Assembly: GCA_029881795.1 (NCBI GenBank)
Contig: JAOULX010000017.1
Location: 1-64,000 of the forward strand
Source: Gammaproteobacteria bacterium
GTDB taxonomy: Bacteria > Pseudomonadota > Gammaproteobacteria > SZUA-229
Direction of reading: 5' to 3'
Length of the DNA stretch: 64,000 nt
Under the pieces are notes generated by a model, which worked only from the letters and a program-made list of their open reading frames with translations, was not told the DNA's origin and ran no database searches. The translations under genes and the position numbers were made by a program. Every line of letters begins with the position of its first letter. Within the stretch, counting starts at the first letter, position 1. Positions 31,314 through 42,474 of this stretch are shown here, piece after piece.

Positions 31314-31820
31314 ATGGCAAAGTTCGAGAAAAAAGGTCCGGAAGACGGCTTCATTGAAAAACTGGTAACAGTAAACCGTGTTTCTAAAGTTGTTAAAGGC
31401 GGTCGCCAGTTTGGATTTGCTGCACTGACTGTAGTTGGTGATGGTAATGGTCGCGTTGGTTTTGGTTACGGTAAAGCGAAAGAGGTGCCGATAGCCATCC
31501 AAAAAGCAATGGATAAAGCCCGTAAATCAATGCAGGACGTACACCTTAAGGGTGACACTCTGCAGTATGAGATAGTTGCCGGTCATGGTGCTGCTGAAGT
31601 ATTCATGAAGCCAGCATCTGAGGGTACTGGTGTTATCGCCGGTGGTGCAATGCGTGCTGTTCTTGAAGCTGTTGGCGTAAAAAACGTTTTAGCGAAATGT
31701 GTTGGTAGTCGTAATCCTGTCAATGTTGTTCGTGCAACAATCAATGGATTAACAAAAATCAACTCACCTGAATATGTTGCTGCTAAACGTGGCAAAAAAG
31801 TAGAAGAGATTCTGGGTTAA
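31314..31820 (+). CDS. rpsE: 30S ribosomal protein S5
   Basis: 168 aa. It contains the S5 N-terminal RNA-binding motif ([20 protein letters not shown]) and [14 protein letters not shown]. The spectinomycin-contact loop VSKVVKGGR is wild type. It is followed closely by rpmD. Confidence 0.97.
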   Translation: MAKFEKKGPEDGFIEKLVTVNRVSKVVKGGRQFGFAALTVVGDGNGRVGFGYGKAKEVPIAIQKAMDKARKSMQDVHLKGDTLQYEIVAGHGAAEVFMKPASEGTGVIAGGAMRAVLEAVGVKNVLAKCVGSRNPVNVVRATINGLTKINSPEYVAAKRGKKVEEILG

Positions 31821-31826
31821 TACACC

Positions 31827-32015
31827 ATGGCTAATACTAAAAAAGTAAAAGTAACACTGGTCAAAAGCAAGAATGGTCGTTTGAAAAAACATCAGGATTG
31901 CGTACGTGGTCTGGGCTTACGACGCATGCATCATACTGTCGAGGTGATTGATACACCTGAAAATCGTGGCATGATCAATAAAGTTGAATATATGTTAAAG
32001 GTTGAGGAAGCTTAA
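31827..32015 (+). CDS. rpmD: 50S ribosomal protein L30
   Basis: 62 aa. It carries [40 protein letters not shown] and the closing VEYMLKVEE of the L30 family. It lies between rpsE and rplO, as expected. Confidence 0.96.
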   Translation: MANTKKVKVTLVKSKNGRLKKHQDCVRGLGLRRMHHTVEVIDTPENRGMINKVEYMLKVEEA

Positions 32016-32016
32016 G

Positions 32017-32451
32017 ATGTACCTAAATACACTCAAACCTGATGCCGGCAGTAAAAAAACTGGTAAACGTGTTGGTCGTGGTATCGGTAGTGGCACTGGT
32101 AAAACCTGTGGACGTGGTCATAAAGGCCAGAAATCTCGCTCTGGTGGTTTCACTAAAGTTGGTTTTGAAGGTGGTCAGATGCCTTTACAGCGTCGTCTAC
32201 CAAAAGTTGGCTTTAACTCCCGCATGGCAAAAACCCGTGCAGAAGTACGTCTACATGAGCTGCTTTTAGTCACTGAAGATGTGGTAACGCTTGATGCTTT
32301 AATCACGGCGAATATCGTTCCTGTTTTCACTAAAAAAGCAAAAGTAATCTTATCTGGTGAGCTGACTAAAGCAGTTAATGTTAAAGGTCTTGCTGTCACT
32401 AAAGGTGCTAAAGCAGCGATTGAAGCAGCTGGTGGAAAAGTCGAAGACTAA
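32017..32451 (+). CDS. rplO: 50S ribosomal protein L15
   Basis: 144 aa from the ATG at 32017, one base after the rpmD stop. It starts [20 protein letters not shown] and contains the glycine/arginine-rich [14 protein letters not shown] and [18 protein letters not shown]. Confidence 0.97.
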   Translation: MYLNTLKPDAGSKKTGKRVGRGIGSGTGKTCGRGHKGQKSRSGGFTKVGFEGGQMPLQRRLPKVGFNSRMAKTRAEVRLHELLLVTEDVVTLDALITANIVPVFTKKAKVILSGELTKAVNVKGLAVTKGAKAAIEAAGGKVED

Positions 32452-32457
32452 TTACCT

Positions 32458-33789
32458 ATGAATAACGCGCTCAGTAACGGAAAATTACACGAACTTCGTC
32501 AACGCATCTTTTTTGTAATAGGTGCGTTGATCGTTTACCGTATCGGTACCTTTATACCTGTACCTGGAATTGATCCTGTTGTTATGGCTCAGCTCTTTGA
32601 ACAGCAAAAAGGTGGCATACTGGACGTGTTTAACATGTTCTCAGGCGGTGCTTTAGAACGTATGTCGCTGTTTGCCTTAGGTGTCATGCCCTACATATCG
32701 GCATCTATTATCATTCAGTTACTTAGCCATACAGTACCTGCCTTGGAAGTATTGCGTAAAGAAGGTGAAAGTGGTCGTCGTAAACTTACATCCTACACGC
32801 GTTACTTTACTTTGGTGTTAGCAACCTTTCAGTCGATTGGTGTATCAATGGCATTGCAGAGTCAGCAACTCGGTGGCAGCCAACTAGTGCTAAACCCTGG
32901 TTTTACTTTTGTGATGACTGCTACCGTGACACTGGTTACGGGTACAATGTTCCTGATGTGGCTAGGTGAGCAAATCACTGAGCGTGGTATTGGTAATGGT
33001 ATCTCTGTACTGATCTTCTCTGGTATTGTTGCGGGTATTCCAGCGGCTATTGGCGGTACGCTCGAGCTGGCACGCACTGGTGAGCTGCATTCACTGACTG
33101 TCATCTTGCTATTTATCGTTGCAATGCTGGTTACTGCTTTCGTTATTTTCGTAGAGCGTGGTCAGAGACGGATCACTGTTAACTATGCCAAGCGTCAGCA
33201 GGGTCGTAAAATGTATGCAGCACAGAGCAGCCATTTACCACTTAAACTGAATATGGCGGGTGTAATTCCACCGATATTCGCATCAAGTATTATTCTGTTT
33301 CCGGCAACCATGGGTGACTGGTTTAGCCAGACTCCAGGAATGGAATGGATGCAGGCTATTACACAGACATTATCACCAGGTCAGCCCATTTATGTAATGT
33401 TGTATGCAGCTGCGATTATTTTCTTCTGCTTCTTCTATACAGCGCTGGTATTTAATTCACGTGATACAGCAGATAACCTGAAGAAAAACGGTGCGTTTAT
33501 CCCGGGTATACGTCCGGGTGATCAGACAGCTAAATTTATTGATGGTGTTATGACGCGTTTAACGCTGATTGGCGCTCTATATATGACTTCAGTCTGCCTG
33601 TTGCCTGAATTTTTGATCTTGTATTTAAATGTGCCATTTTATTTTGGTGGTACATCTTTATTAATCATTGTCGTGGTAGTCATGGATTTCATGGCCCAGG
33701 TACAAACACACTTAATGTCTCATCAGTACGAAGGTCTGATGAAAAAGGCGAATTTAAAGTCTTCTGGTAACAGTGGCTTAATTCGTTAA
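32458..33789 (+). CDS. secY: Protein translocase subunit SecY
   Basis: 443 aa, the E. coli length. Ten-helix channel of the Sec translocon, partner of SecE (6981). The N-terminal [19 protein letters not shown] and first periplasmic FIPVPGID are present, with the plug region [19 protein letters not shown], the cytoplasmic ribosome/SecA loop with [11 protein letters not shown], and the C-terminal [19 protein letters not shown]. It lies between rplO and rpmJ. Confidence 0.98.
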   Translation: MNNALSNGKLHELRQRIFFVIGALIVYRIGTFIPVPGIDPVVMAQLFEQQKGGILDVFNMFSGGALERMSLFALGVMPYISASIIIQLLSHTVPALEVLRKEGESGRRKLTSYTRYFTLVLATFQSIGVSMALQSQQLGGSQLVLNPGFTFVMTATVTLVTGTMFLMWLGEQITERGIGNGISVLIFSGIVAGIPAAIGGTLELARTGELHSLTVILLFIVAMLVTAFVIFVERGQRRITVNYAKRQQGRKMYAAQSSHLPLKLNMAGVIPPIFASSIILFPATMGDWFSQTPGMEWMQAITQTLSPGQPIYVMLYAAAIIFFCFFYTALVFNSRDTADNLKKNGAFIPGIRPGDQTAKFIDGVMTRLTLIGALYMTSVCLLPEFLILYLNVPFYFGGTSLLIIVVVVMDFMAQVQTHLMSHQYEGLMKKANLKSSGNSGLIR

Positions 33790-33813
33790 TCCGGTATTGA
33801 TTGGAGTAAAATC

Positions 33814-33927
33814 ATGAAAGTTCGCGCTTCTGTTAAAAAATTGTGCAGAAACTGCAAAGTTGTAAAACGTAAAGGTGTTGTTCGGGTTATTTGTAAAGAT
33901 CCGCGTCATAAACAGCGTCAAGGTTAA
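33814..33927 (+). CDS. rpmJ: 50S ribosomal protein L36
   Basis: 37 aa, starting [20 protein letters not shown] and ending KQRQG. It is the zinc-binding form: Cys11, Cys14, Cys27 and His32 form the ribbon, so this is the zinc-dependent C+ version. It starts 24 bases after secY behind TTGGAGTAA. Confidence 0.96.
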   Translation: MKVRASVKKLCRNCKVVKRKGVVRVICKDPRHKQRQG

Positions 33928-33939
33928 TGTTATTGTATT

Positions 33940-33992
33940 TTGATAGAAAAGCCGGTAAACTGCCGCGCTTTCCGTCAACATCATGGGGATGT
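33940..33992 (+). promoter_or_regulatory. Possible alpha-operon (S4) leader element
   Basis: The 70-base gap before rpsM contains small complementary segments, including CATC (33980 region) with GATG close to the start codon. In E. coli, S4 represses the alpha operon by binding a pseudoknot at this position. I cannot confirm a matching pseudoknot here by eye. Confidence 0.25.
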
Positions 33993-33997
33993 ATTGA

Positions 33998-34354
33998 ATG
34001 GCTCGTATAGCGGGTATTAATGTACCAACAAATAAGCATACTGTTATTGCTTTAACTTATGTTTACGGCATAGGTTTAACCCGAGCACAGTCAATTTGTG
34101 CAACTACCGGTATCGCTGAAAACACAAAAATCAGCGCTCTGACGGAAGATCAGGTAGAAACTTTACGTACTGAAGTAGGTAAATTCACAGTAGAAGGTGA
34201 TTTACGACGTGAAGTATCAATGAATATTAAACGATTGATGGATTTAGGTTCATTCCGTGGTATCCGTCATCGTCGTGGTTTGCCTTTAAGAGGTCAACGC
34301 ACCAAAACTAATGCGCGCACACGTAAAGGTCCACGTCGCGCAGTTCGCAAATAA
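33998..34354 (+). CDS. rpsM: 30S ribosomal protein S13
   Basis: 118 aa, the E. coli length. It starts [20 protein letters not shown] and has the basic C-terminal tail ([17 protein letters not shown]) that touches P-site tRNA. First gene of the alpha-type group. Confidence 0.98.
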   Translation: MARIAGINVPTNKHTVIALTYVYGIGLTRAQSICATTGIAENTKISALTEDQVETLRTEVGKFTVEGDLRREVSMNIKRLMDLGSFRGIRHRRGLPLRGQRTKTNARTRKGPRRAVRK

Positions 34355-34382
34355 ATAACGGTATTTCTGAGGAATAACTCCT

Positions 34383-34763
34383 ATGGCGAAAGCGGCCAAG
34401 AAAAAGGTAAAACGTTCAGTAGTTGATGGTGTTGCACATATTTATGCTTCATTCAATAACACTATTGTCACAATTTCAGATCGTCAGGGTAATACCCTGT
34501 CATGGGCAACTGCAGGTGGCTCTGGCTTCCGTGGCTCTCGTAAGAGTACGCCATTCGCTGCACAGGTTGCAGCAGAGCGTGCTGGTGAGGCGGCCAAGGT
34601 CTATGGTCTGAAGAATCTGGATGTAAACGTAAAAGGACCTGGTCCTGGTCGTGAATCAGCTGTTCGTGCATTAAACGGCGCTGGTTTTAAAATTACAAAC
34701 ATCAGCGATGTGACACCGATCCCGCATAATGGTTGTCGTCCACCTAAGAAACGCCGTGTTTAA
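34383..34763 (+). CDS. rpsK: 30S ribosomal protein S11
   Basis: 126 aa (E. coli 129). It contains [20 protein letters not shown], the [14 protein letters not shown] segment and the C-terminal [13 protein letters not shown], with the Asn-Gly site that is commonly isomerised. It forms the mRNA exit platform. Confidence 0.98.
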   Translation: MAKAAKKKVKRSVVDGVAHIYASFNNTIVTISDRQGNTLSWATAGGSGFRGSRKSTPFAAQVAAERAGEAAKVYGLKNLDVNVKGPGPGRESAVRALNGAGFKITNISDVTPIPHNGCRPPKKRRV

Positions 34764-34780
34764 GGCAGAGGTACTATAAA

Positions 34781-35401
34781 GTGGCAAGATATATTGGTCC
34801 AAAACTTAAATTAAGTCGTCGCGAAGGCGTTGACTTAGGTCATAAGTCAGGCGTACGCCCGATTGACTCAAAATGTAATTTTGAAAAAGTCCCTGGTCAG
34901 CATGGCGCACGTCGCGCCCGTGTAACTGAATACGGCACACAGTTACGTGAGAAACAAAAATTACGTCGTATTTACGGTGTTTTAGAAAAGCAATTCCGTA
35001 ATTACTACAAGAAAGCAGCTTCTACTAAAGGTTCAACCGGTGAGACTCTGCTTAAACTGTTAGAAACACGTCTGGACAATGTTGTATATCGTTCAGGTTT
35101 TGGCTCTACTCGTTCAGAAGCGCGTCAGCTGGTATCACATAAGTCGATTCTGGTTAACGGCTCTGTCGTTAATGTTGCCTCTTATCAGGTTTCAGCTAAC
35201 GATGTGATTTCTGTTAGAGAAAAAGCCAAAAAGCAAACACGTATCAAGGACTCAATGGCATTAGCTACAGCTCGTGGTATTGATGAGTGGATTAGTCTGG
35301 ATTCAGATAAAATGGAAGCAACATTCAAATCTGTTCCTGAGCGTTCTGATCTGCCAGCTGATTATAATGAATCACTCGTAGTGGAACTATACTCCAAATA
35401 A
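34781..35401 (+). CDS. rpsD: 30S ribosomal protein S4
   Basis: 206 aa from a GTG (34781). Zinc-free type (N-terminal [11 protein letters not shown] has a single cysteine). The S4 RNA-binding motif near residues 95-155 includes [21 protein letters not shown]4 initiates 30S assembly and autoregulates the alpha operon in E. coli. Confidence 0.98.
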   Translation: MARYIGPKLKLSRREGVDLGHKSGVRPIDSKCNFEKVPGQHGARRARVTEYGTQLREKQKLRRIYGVLEKQFRNYYKKAASTKGSTGETLLKLLETRLDNVVYRSGFGSTRSEARQLVSHKSILVNGSVVNVASYQVSANDVISVREKAKKQTRIKDSMALATARGIDEWISLDSDKMEATFKSVPERSDLPADYNESLVVELYSK

Positions 35402-35416
35402 GGGAGACTTTTGTAA

Positions 35417-36403
35417 ATGTCAGGCAATAGTAAAAACTTGCTCAAGCCTCGTGTTATTGATGTTCAGTCATTCAGTGACACACACACTAAAGTTACACTG
35501 GAACCACTTGAGCGTGGTTTTGGTCACACACTTGGTAATGCGTTACGGAGAATCCTGCTTTCATCACTTGAAGGTGCGGCAATTTCTGAAGCAGCTATCG
35601 ATGGTGTATTACATGAATACAGCACTATTGATGGTGTTCAGGAAGACGTGCTCGAGATCTTAATGAATCTTAAGGGTGTATCTTTACTGATGCATACTAA
35701 AGATGAAGCATTATTGTCACTGACTGCAACTAAAGCAGGTGTTGTTACTGCGGCTGATATTACTCTGGATCACGATATTGAAATAGCAAATCCTGATCAT
35801 GTAATTTGTACATTGAATAAAGATATTAATTTATCAATGTCGCTTAAGGTTACAAAAGGACGCGGCTACGTAGCAGCTAATACATTAAGTGCTGATGAAG
35901 CATCTAATATTGGCGGCCTCAAAATGGATGCATCATACAGTCCAATTCGTAAAGTCTCATACAGTGTTGAGAATGCGCGTGTAGAGCAGCGTACAGATAT
36001 GGATAAATTGATTATCGATCTGGAAACTAACGGTACTGTAGATCCAGAGAATGCTGTACGCAGAGCCGCTGGGATCCTGCAAGAGCAATTATCTGTATTT
36101 GTTGATTTACAAAGTGCAGAAGAGCAGTCACAGGAACCTGAAGAAGCAGCTGTTGATCCGTTATTGTTACGTCCGGTTGATGATCTGGAATTAACAGTAC
36201 GTTCAGCAAACTGTCTTAAAGCAGAAAATATTTACTACATTGGTGATCTGATTCATCGCACCGAAGTAGAGCTGCTGAAAACACCTAATTTGGGTAAAAA
36301 ATCCCTAACAGAGATCAAAGACGTTCTTGCATCTCACGGTTTATCTCTGGGTGTGCGTCTGGAAAACTGGCCGCCAGCATCAATTAAAGATAAAGCAAGC
36401 TAA
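35417..36403 (+). CDS. rpoA: DNA-directed RNA polymerase subunit alpha
   Basis: 328 aa. The N-terminal dimerisation domain has [20 protein letters not shown] linker near residues 235-248 ([11 protein letters not shown]) leads to the C-terminal domain, with [16 protein letters not shown] and [16 protein letters not shown] that contact UP elements and activators. It sits between rpsD and rplQ. Confidence 0.99.
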   Translation: MSGNSKNLLKPRVIDVQSFSDTHTKVTLEPLERGFGHTLGNALRRILLSSLEGAAISEAAIDGVLHEYSTIDGVQEDVLEILMNLKGVSLLMHTKDEALLSLTATKAGVVTAADITLDHDIEIANPDHVICTLNKDINLSMSLKVTKGRGYVAANTLSADEASNIGGLKMDASYSPIRKVSYSVENARVEQRTDMDKLIIDLETNGTVDPENAVRRAAGILQEQLSVFVDLQSAEEQSQEPEEAAVDPLLLRPVDDLELTVRSANCLKAENIYYIGDLIHRTEVELLKTPNLGKKSLTEIKDVLASHGLSLGVRLENWPPASIKDKAS

Positions 36404-36424
36404 CATAGTTTTAGGAATTAAATC

Positions 36425-36808
36425 ATGCGTCATCGTAAGTCGGGTCGTCAACTTAACCGTAACAGCAGTCATCGTATTGCAATGTTTCGTAACATGGCAA
36501 CATCTCTGTTCGAACATGAAGTAATCAAAACTACTTTGCCGAAAGCAAAAGAGTTGCGCCGTATAGTTGAGCCATTAATCACATTAGCAAAAACTGACAG
36601 TGTTGCTAACCGTCGCCTTGCTTTCTCACGTCTTCGTGATAAGGACATGGTTGCAAAACTGTTTTCAGATGTTGCTCCTCGTTTCAGTACTCGCCCAGGT
36701 GGCTACACACGTGTCTTAAAGTGTGGTTTCCGCTCAGGTGATGCAGCGCCAATGGCATACATTGAGCTGGTTGAGCGTGCAGCAGCAGAAGAAAAAGCAG
36801 CCGATTAA
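36425..36808 (+). CDS. rplQ: 50S ribosomal protein L17
   Basis: 127 aa, starting [19 protein letters not shown] and containing [20 protein letters not shown]. It is the last gene of the ribosomal block; a strong terminator follows 14 bases after its stop. Confidence 0.98.
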   Translation: MRHRKSGRQLNRNSSHRIAMFRNMATSLFEHEVIKTTLPKAKELRRIVEPLITLAKTDSVANRRLAFSRLRDKDMVAKLFSDVAPRFSTRPGGYTRVLKCGFRSGDAAPMAYIELVERAAAEEKAAD

Positions 36809-36822
36809 TTAGCTGTTTTTGC

Positions 36823-36862
36823 AGACACAAAAAAGCCGGCTATTGCCGGCTTTTTTGTGTCT
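36823..36862. terminator. Perfect bidirectional terminator between rplQ and napC
   Basis: An 18-bp perfect inverted repeat (36823-36840 with 36845-36862, loop TATT) contains a CCGGC core flanked by A6 on the left and T6 on the right. It works as an intrinsic terminator in either direction. It serves convergent units: rplQ on plus and the nap operon on minus, whose last gene ends at 36880. Confidence 0.95.
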
Positions 36863-36879
36863 GTCTGTTTTAGTCTGAA

Positions 36880-37488
36880 TTAATGACTAATAGCAGTACT
36901 CGGATCAACTTCATACATGGCTGGTAAGGAGTGAGCAATTCCTTTGTGACAGTCGATACAAGTCTTTCCAGACTCCAGTCCCTGTTGATGTTGCTTCATA
37001 CCTCGGCGACCTTGCTCTGTATAATCCATGAATTTAAAGTCGTGGCAGTTTCTGCATTCCCTAGAATCGGTATCTTTCATCTCTTTCCAGACATTTCTAG
37101 CTAGATGAAGTCGCTTGGATTCAAACTTTTCCGGGGTATCAATGGTTCCAAGGGCTTTATGGAACAGCTCATTGGTGGCTTTAATTTTTCGTACAACCTT
37201 GTAAGCCCATTCTTTGGGTACATGGCAATCCGGGCAGGTGGCTCTGACACCGGTCCTGTTGGCGTAATGAATGGTGTCTTTGTATTCTTCATACACATTC
37301 TCACGCATCTCGTGACAGGAAATGCAGAATTGTTCGTTATTGGTCATTTCCATCGCCGTATTAAATCCGCCCCAAAATATTATCCCGGCAATAAATCCGC
37401 CAACGAGCAGCGTGCCTAGCGAGTACTTTGCAGTGGGTTTTTTTAATAAGCGCCATAAATTCATAATTATTTCTTTAATGCTGTTCAT
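36880..37488 (-). CDS. napC: Tetrahaem cytochrome c quinol dehydrogenase NapC
   Basis: 202 aa membrane-anchored cytochrome of the NapC/NirT family. One N-terminal membrane helix (about 22-43, LGTLLVGGFIAGIIFWGGF) is followed by four haem sites: CISCH, CPDCH, CRNCH and CIDCH. It passes electrons from menaquinol or ubiquinol to NapB. The start ATG at 37488 follows AACAGGTCG; an internal ATG at 37464 is possible. It is the last gene of the nap operon and ends beside the bidirectional terminator. Confidence 0.95.
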   Translation of the reverse strand: MNSIKEIIMNLWRLLKKPTAKYSLGTLLVGGFIAGIIFWGGFNTAMEMTNNEQFCISCHEMRENVYEEYKDTIHYANRTGVRATCPDCHVPKEWAYKVVRKIKATNELFHKALGTIDTPEKFESKRLHLARNVWKEMKDTDSRECRNCHDFKFMDYTEQGRRGMKQHQQGLESGKTCIDCHKGIAHSLPAMYEVDPSTAISH

Positions 37489-37527
37489 ATTAGCGACCTG
37501 TTATCGGTTGGAGAACAATACTTAATC

Positions 37528-37974
37528 TTAATGATGTATTGTTTTAATGGGTGTAAAAGTGTTTTCCACCAAGGGTTCTGCGTCAACCTGCGGAACGTGG
37601 CACTGGGTACAGAAATAGCGGCGCGGTGCAATATTAGCTAATACATTATTTTCACGATCACTAAAGTGTGTCTGGCTGATTTTTGTCGCGCCGGCTTCTT
37701 TGTAGTTAGCCCAGCTATGACAGGTCAGGCACTTATTGAAATTCTTATTAATTTTATATCCATTAATTTTATGAGGAACGAGCGGGGGCTGTTGTACATA
37801 ATCTCGCTCAATAGGCTCCCTGTCATTTTGTGTTTTCTTTAGTACATTAGTCGGATCTGGTTTATCCAGAGGCGTGCTTCCCCGCAGGGATCTGACCTGT
37901 TCGGCAAACAGATGTGTTGTACCAAAGAGCATGTATAGCATGACGGATAGAACAATCAGTTTTTCTTTTTTCAT
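37528..37974 (-). CDS. napB: Periplasmic nitrate reductase dihaem subunit NapB
   Basis: 148 aa with a cleavable signal peptide (about 1-24, LIVLSVMLYMLFGTTHLFA). Two haem sites, CLTCH and CTQCH. The PP-x-VPH segment (PPLVPHKI) before the first haem is typical and supplies a distal histidine. It carries electrons from NapC to NapA in the periplasm. The start overlaps the napH stop (ATGA). Confidence 0.95.
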   Translation of the reverse strand: MKKEKLIVLSVMLYMLFGTTHLFAEQVRSLRGSTPLDKPDPTNVLKKTQNDREPIERDYVQQPPLVPHKINGYKINKNFNKCLTCHSWANYKEAGATKISQTHFSDRENNVLANIAPRRYFCTQCHVPQVDAEPLVENTFTPIKTIHH

Positions 37975-38864
37975 TGAGATGACCCTCGATTCGGAAAATC
38001 GTTTGAAGTTGTTGTGTGAGTAAAGCGGTTGCTAAATTTAAATACGTTTTTGTCGCAAACATCGATACAACGTCCGCAATTAGTACAGTTAATTCCCAGT
38101 ATGACAGGGCTGATATTTTTCTCTGCACCCAGCAGAGCAGGTTTTATAACCTGTTCTTCAGGGCAGATAACAAAACAGTCCATGCAGTCGTCGCACTGAT
38201 TTCGATTATATGCACTGACCCGTAGTATTCCGAAACGGGCAAATAAACTATAGAAAGCACCAACAGGACATATATGACCGCACCAGGCATCACGACTGAT
38301 CAGAAGATCGAACAAGAAAATGGCCAGCATAATAAAGGCTGAAGTCCATAGTCCGTATATAATGCCGCGTTGAACAAGTGATACCGGGTTGATGAGTTCC
38401 CACGAGAGGGTTCCAGTGAACAGTGCCATTAAGAAGGTAAGGCCAAGCAGCCAGTAGCGAGTATTGCGCGGAAACAGTGAGTTGCTTTTTATCAGTAGTT
38501 TTTTGCGTAACCAGCTGGCGCAGTCAGTTGCGATATTAATAGGGCATACCCACGAACAATAAACCCGGCCGCCAACAAGAATATAAAAAATTGAAATAAT
38601 CAGAGCGCCGCTAATTGCAACAGCGGTTAATGTCTGACCGGCAAAAAGTGATTGAACCAGAATATAAGGGTCAGTTAACGGTAGCAGTTCGAGTGTCAGG
38701 CTTGCGCTCAAGTTACCTTTGATAATCCAAATATCTGCTAACGGACCGAGCAGAAACAGCGTAAAAATCGAAAGCTGAGTTAAGCGTCGAATAAGCAGCC
38801 ATTTATGCCGTTGTAAACGGCTTCTGCCGCTTGTGGTAACAGTTGATTTTAATAAAGTGATCAC
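37971..38864 (-). CDS. napH: Quinol-dehydrogenase membrane component NapH
   Basis: 297 aa. Four predicted membrane helices with two conserved cytoplasmic CxxxCP motifs (CSWVCP and [14 protein letters not shown]). The C-terminal domain has two [4Fe-4S] sites, [12 protein letters not shown] and [11 protein letters not shown]. NapG and NapH form an alternative quinol-oxidising route into Nap. It overlaps napG and napB by four bases on each side. Confidence 0.95.
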   Translation of the reverse strand: MITLLKSTVTTSGRSRLQRHKWLLIRRLTQLSIFTLFLLGPLADIWIIKGNLSASLTLELLPLTDPYILVQSLFAGQTLTAVAISGALIISIFYILVGGRVYCSWVCPINIATDCASWLRKKLLIKSNSLFPRNTRYWLLGLTFLMALFTGTLSWELINPVSLVQRGIIYGLWTSAFIMLAIFLFDLLISRDAWCGHICPVGAFYSLFARFGILRVSAYNRNQCDDCMDCFVICPEEQVIKPALLGAEKNISPVILGINCTNCGRCIDVCDKNVFKFSNRFTHTTTSNDFPNRGSSQ

Positions 38865-39655
38865 AGCTGATCCTTTTTCAAACCATCACCGGCATGATCG
38901 TATTGCAGGCCTTTGGGTAAATTGTATTGATGTTGAGTATCTGGTGTCACCAGGCTTTTTCCAGCTTTTTCTTTTTCTTTCCAGCCCCAGCGATAATGTT
39001 GACCTAATTCGCCTTTAGCCAGATTAATGGGCAAAACTTTAATCGCGGCTTCCTCGAGCACACAGGCGCGCTCACATTTGCCGCAGCCGGTACATTTATC
39101 CGAATGCACCACAGGTATAAACAGTGCGTGCTTTCCGCTGCGTTTATTGTGCTGCGGTTCGAGTGTAATCGCTTCATTAATAAGTGGGCAGATTCGGTGA
39201 CAGACATCACAGCGTAAGCCCTGAAAATTAAGACAGGTTTCGTGATCTATTAAGACAGCTAATCCCATCCGAGAATGATCTATATTGGTTAATGATTTAT
39301 CTAATGCCTTGGTCGGGCATGCAGCAACGCAAGGGATGTCTTCACACATTTCACAAGGTGCTTTGCGTGCTTGAAAAAAAGGTGTGCCAGTAGCGGCCTG
39401 ATCTACAACATCAGCCAGTTTTAAAATATCATAAGGGCAGTCCCGAACGCACAAACCACAACGTATGCAGGCAGCAAGAAAACGACTTTCTTCAAGCGCA
39501 CCGGGAGGCCGTAAAGAGGTAGCAGGCAAAGACCGGGCATTATGAGTATAAAAGCCCAGTCCAAGACCAACTAATGATACACCACAAACTGTACGAGCCG
39601 TTTCTGTTAGTAAACGCCTGCGTGTCATGCTGGTTTGTGGTGTGGTAAGACTCAC
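38861..39655 (-). CDS. napG: Ferredoxin-type protein NapG
   Basis: 264 aa periplasmic iron-sulfur protein with a twin-arginine signal ([19 protein letters not shown]). Four cysteine clusters for [4Fe-4S] centres: [26 protein letters not shown], the CDVCHRICP group and [11 protein letters not shown]. It takes electrons from NapH. The C-terminus overlaps the napH start; it begins nine bases after napA. Confidence 0.95.
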   Translation of the reverse strand: MSLTTPQTSMTRRRLLTETARTVCGVSLVGLGLGFYTHNARSLPATSLRPPGALEESRFLAACIRCGLCVRDCPYDILKLADVVDQAATGTPFFQARKAPCEMCEDIPCVAACPTKALDKSLTNIDHSRMGLAVLIDHETCLNFQGLRCDVCHRICPLINEAITLEPQHNKRSGKHALFIPVVHSDKCTGCGKCERACVLEEAAIKVLPINLAKGELGQHYRWGWKEKEKAGKSLVTPDTQHQYNLPKGLQYDHAGDGLKKDQL

Positions 39656-39664
39656 TATCGCTCC

Positions 39665-42172
39665 TTATGCCTTCATTACTTTAACGGCACATTTTTTGTA
39701 ATCGGTTTCTTTAGACAAAGGATCAGTTGCATCCAGTGTCAGTTTATTAATCAACCGTCCGGCATCAAACCAGGGTACAAAAATCAGACCTTCGGGAGGT
39801 CGATTACGACCACGTGTTTCAACCCGCAGTTCAATATCACCACGACGACTGGCCACCTTGGCAAGCATGCCACGACGCAGGCCACGTTTTTTAGCATCGT
39901 TTGGATGAATAAACATGACGGCATCAGGAAAGGCGCGATAAAGTTCTGGTACACGACGGGTCATAGAACCAGAATGCCAGTGTTCAAGCACACGACCGGT
40001 TGATAACCACAGATCGTATTCTTTATCGGGGCTTTCAGCAGCCGGTTCATAAGGCGCGGTAATGATATTGGCGCGGCCATCTTTGAAGCCGTAGAACTGA
40101 ACATCCTGTCCTTTTTTGACAAAAGGATCATAGCCTTCGCGATAACGCCATAAAGTTTCTTTGCCATCAACAACTGGCCAGCGTAATCCACGAGCTTTAT
40201 GATAGGTGTCAAACTCGCCAAGATCATGACCCTTTTTAGGTCCCTGTGTACCAAATACTCTGTACTCTTCGAACAGGCCTTTTTGCAGGTAAAACCCGAA
40301 AGCGTCCATTTCATCATTGGGGTAAACATTGCCATTATCATCAGTGATGGCCTGCTTGGGGTATTTATTAACCTGGCCATTAGCAAATAAAACATCAAAT
40401 AATGTTTTACCTTTGTATTCAGGTTTTTTCGCAATTAAATCAGCAGGCCAAACTTCTTCAACCTTAAAGCGTTTTGAAAACTCAACCAGTTGCCATAGAT
40501 CAGATTTTGAATCACCAGGAGCGGATACTTGCTGGCGCCAGAACTGAGTACGGCGTTCTGCATTACCATAAGCGCCTTCTTTTTCTGTCCACATAGCGGT
40601 TGGCAAAATAAGATCTGCTGCCTGTGCGGTAACGGTTGGGTAGGGGTCGGAAACAACAATGAAGTTCTCAGGATTGCGATAACCCGGTAAAGTTTCTTCA
40701 TTCATGTTGGCGGCTGCCTGCATATTGTTATTACACATAACCCAATAAGCATTTAATTTGCCGTCTTTTAACATACGGTTTTGTAATACTGCGTGATAAC
40801 CTGGCTTTTCGGGAATCGTACCTTCAGGCAGTTGCCAGACTTTTTCGGCAAAGTCACGATGTGGTTTCTTTTTAACAACAAGGTCAGCAGGTAAGCGATG
40901 AGCAAAAGTACCGACTTCACGTGCAGTACCGCAAGCGGATGGTTGACCGGTTAAAGAGAACGGGCTGTTGCCAGGTTCTGAAATCTTGCCCATTAATAAA
41001 TGGATGTTGTAGACCAGGCCATTTACCCATACACCGCGAGTATGCTGATTGAAACCCATGGTCCAGTAAGAAGAAACCTTTTTATCCGGGTCAGCATAGA
41101 CTTTGGCCAAAGCTAATAAATTGGCTTCGGGTACACCGCTTAATTTTGAAGTGTATTCAAGTGTGTATTTTTCTACAGACTTTTTGTATTCATCAAAACT
41201 GATGCCGCTGAGTTTGCCGCCGGTACCGGTTTTCTTTTTCTCCAGCTCATGCTCAGGGCGTAATCCATAACCGATATCGGTTGGGGTTTTTTTGAAGTTA
41301 ACGTGTTTGTTTACAAAGTCCTTTTTGTAAGCTTTAGTCTGAATAATATAATTAGCGATGTAGTTAGCTATCGCCAGATCGGTTTGTGGTGTGAATACCA
41401 TACCGTTATCAGCGAGATCAAAACAGCGGTGTTTATAGGTTGACAGCACATGCACTTCACAACCTTCTTTGGTCAATCGTGTGTCGCTTAAGCGTGACCA
41501 TAAAATCGGATGCATTTCCGCCATATTGGCACCCCAGAGCACAAATACATCAGCATGTTCTAAGTCATCGTAGCAACCCATGGGTTCGTCTGCGCCGAAT
41601 CCGCGCATAAAAGCACCCACTGCAGAAGCCATGCAATGGCGTGCATTGGGGTCAAGATTATTGGAACGGAAACCGGCTTTAAACAGTTTGGATGCAGCGT
41701 AACCTTCCCATACTGTCCACTGGCCTGAACCAAACATACCGACCGAGGTTGGACCTTTCTTTTTAATGGCTTCCTTCCATTTGTCTGCCATCACATCAAA
41801 GGCTTTATCCCAGCTGATGGGAGTGAATTCGCCTTCTTTATCGTATTGACCGTCTGTCATTCGTAATAATGGCGTTGTTAAGCGGTCTTTGCCGTACATA
41901 ATCTTGGAAAGGAAATATCCTTTGATACAATTAAGGCCGCGATTTACAGGAGCATCCGGGTCGCCCTGTGTAGCGATGACCCGGCCATCTTTGGTGCCGA
42001 CCAGAACGCTGCAACCTGTGCCACAAAAACGGCAAGGGGCTTTATCCCAGCGAATTTGTTTGCTGCTGGTTTTTGCAATGGCATTGTTGATCCCGGGTAT
42101 GGTGATACCGGCTGCGGCAGCAGTGGCAGCGATGGCATTGGTTTTTATAAAGCTTCTTCGTGTGAGTTTCAT
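39665..42172 (-). CDS. napA: Periplasmic nitrate reductase catalytic subunit NapA
   Basis: 835 aa molybdoprotein that reduces nitrate to nitrite in the periplasm. Residues 4-10 form a twin-arginine motif (TRRSFIK) in a Tat signal with an Ala-rich core. The [4Fe-4S] cysteines are C47, C50, C54 and C82. The Mo-ligating cysteine is in [18 protein letters not shown] (about C180). The C-terminal molybdopterin-dinucleotide region ends with [18 protein letters not shown]. Length matches E. coli NapA (828). It is coupled to napD upstream. Confidence 0.97.
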   Translation of the reverse strand: MKLTRRSFIKTNAIAATAAAAGITIPGINNAIAKTSSKQIRWDKAPCRFCGTGCSVLVGTKDGRVIATQGDPDAPVNRGLNCIKGYFLSKIMYGKDRLTTPLLRMTDGQYDKEGEFTPISWDKAFDVMADKWKEAIKKKGPTSVGMFGSGQWTVWEGYAASKLFKAGFRSNNLDPNARHCMASAVGAFMRGFGADEPMGCYDDLEHADVFVLWGANMAEMHPILWSRLSDTRLTKEGCEVHVLSTYKHRCFDLADNGMVFTPQTDLAIANYIANYIIQTKAYKKDFVNKHVNFKKTPTDIGYGLRPEHELEKKKTGTGGKLSGISFDEYKKSVEKYTLEYTSKLSGVPEANLLALAKVYADPDKKVSSYWTMGFNQHTRGVWVNGLVYNIHLLMGKISEPGNSPFSLTGQPSACGTAREVGTFAHRLPADLVVKKKPHRDFAEKVWQLPEGTIPEKPGYHAVLQNRMLKDGKLNAYWVMCNNNMQAAANMNEETLPGYRNPENFIVVSDPYPTVTAQAADLILPTAMWTEKEGAYGNAERRTQFWRQQVSAPGDSKSDLWQLVEFSKRFKVEEVWPADLIAKKPEYKGKTLFDVLFANGQVNKYPKQAITDDNGNVYPNDEMDAFGFYLQKGLFEEYRVFGTQGPKKGHDLGEFDTYHKARGLRWPVVDGKETLWRYREGYDPFVKKGQDVQFYGFKDGRANIITAPYEPAAESPDKEYDLWLSTGRVLEHWHSGSMTRRVPELYRAFPDAVMFIHPNDAKKRGLRRGMLAKVASRRGDIELRVETRGRNRPPEGLIFVPWFDAGRLINKLTLDATDPLSKETDYKKCAVKVMKA

Positions 42173-42474
42173 TATGGAGCCTCCAGAGGATTAAATTCAT
42201 TGCAGTCACAGCTTGGAATGGTGACTGGATCAATCAGCTCATCATCATTAGCTTCGTCGTGGTGATAAACCACCGCAACAGACAGAATATTGGGCAGGTC
42301 TTGAAACTGAATGACCCGGTCGGCGAGAGCGCCTGTATTTTCATCTTCAATCGTTACGATTAACTTTCCCTGTTCACTGGCATGTACTTCAACACCATCA
42401 AATTCAGACAACATCTGAGAAACAGTGTCTGCCTTATCGGCTTGAGCGTACACAAGTACACCGCTTATATTCAT
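42172..42474 (-). CDS. napD: NapA Tat-signal chaperone NapD
   Basis: 100 aa. Small ferredoxin-fold chaperone that binds the NapA signal peptide and holds back export until the Mo cofactor is in place. The N-terminal [20 protein letters not shown] and the [11 protein letters not shown]-type strand at the end are family features (here [12 protein letters not shown]). It overlaps napF and napA. Confidence 0.92.
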   Translation of the reverse strand: MNISGVLVYAQADKADTVSQMLSEFDGVEVHASEQGKLIVTIEDENTGALADRVIQFQDLPNILSVAVVYHHDEANDDELIDPVTIPSCDCNEFNPLEAP

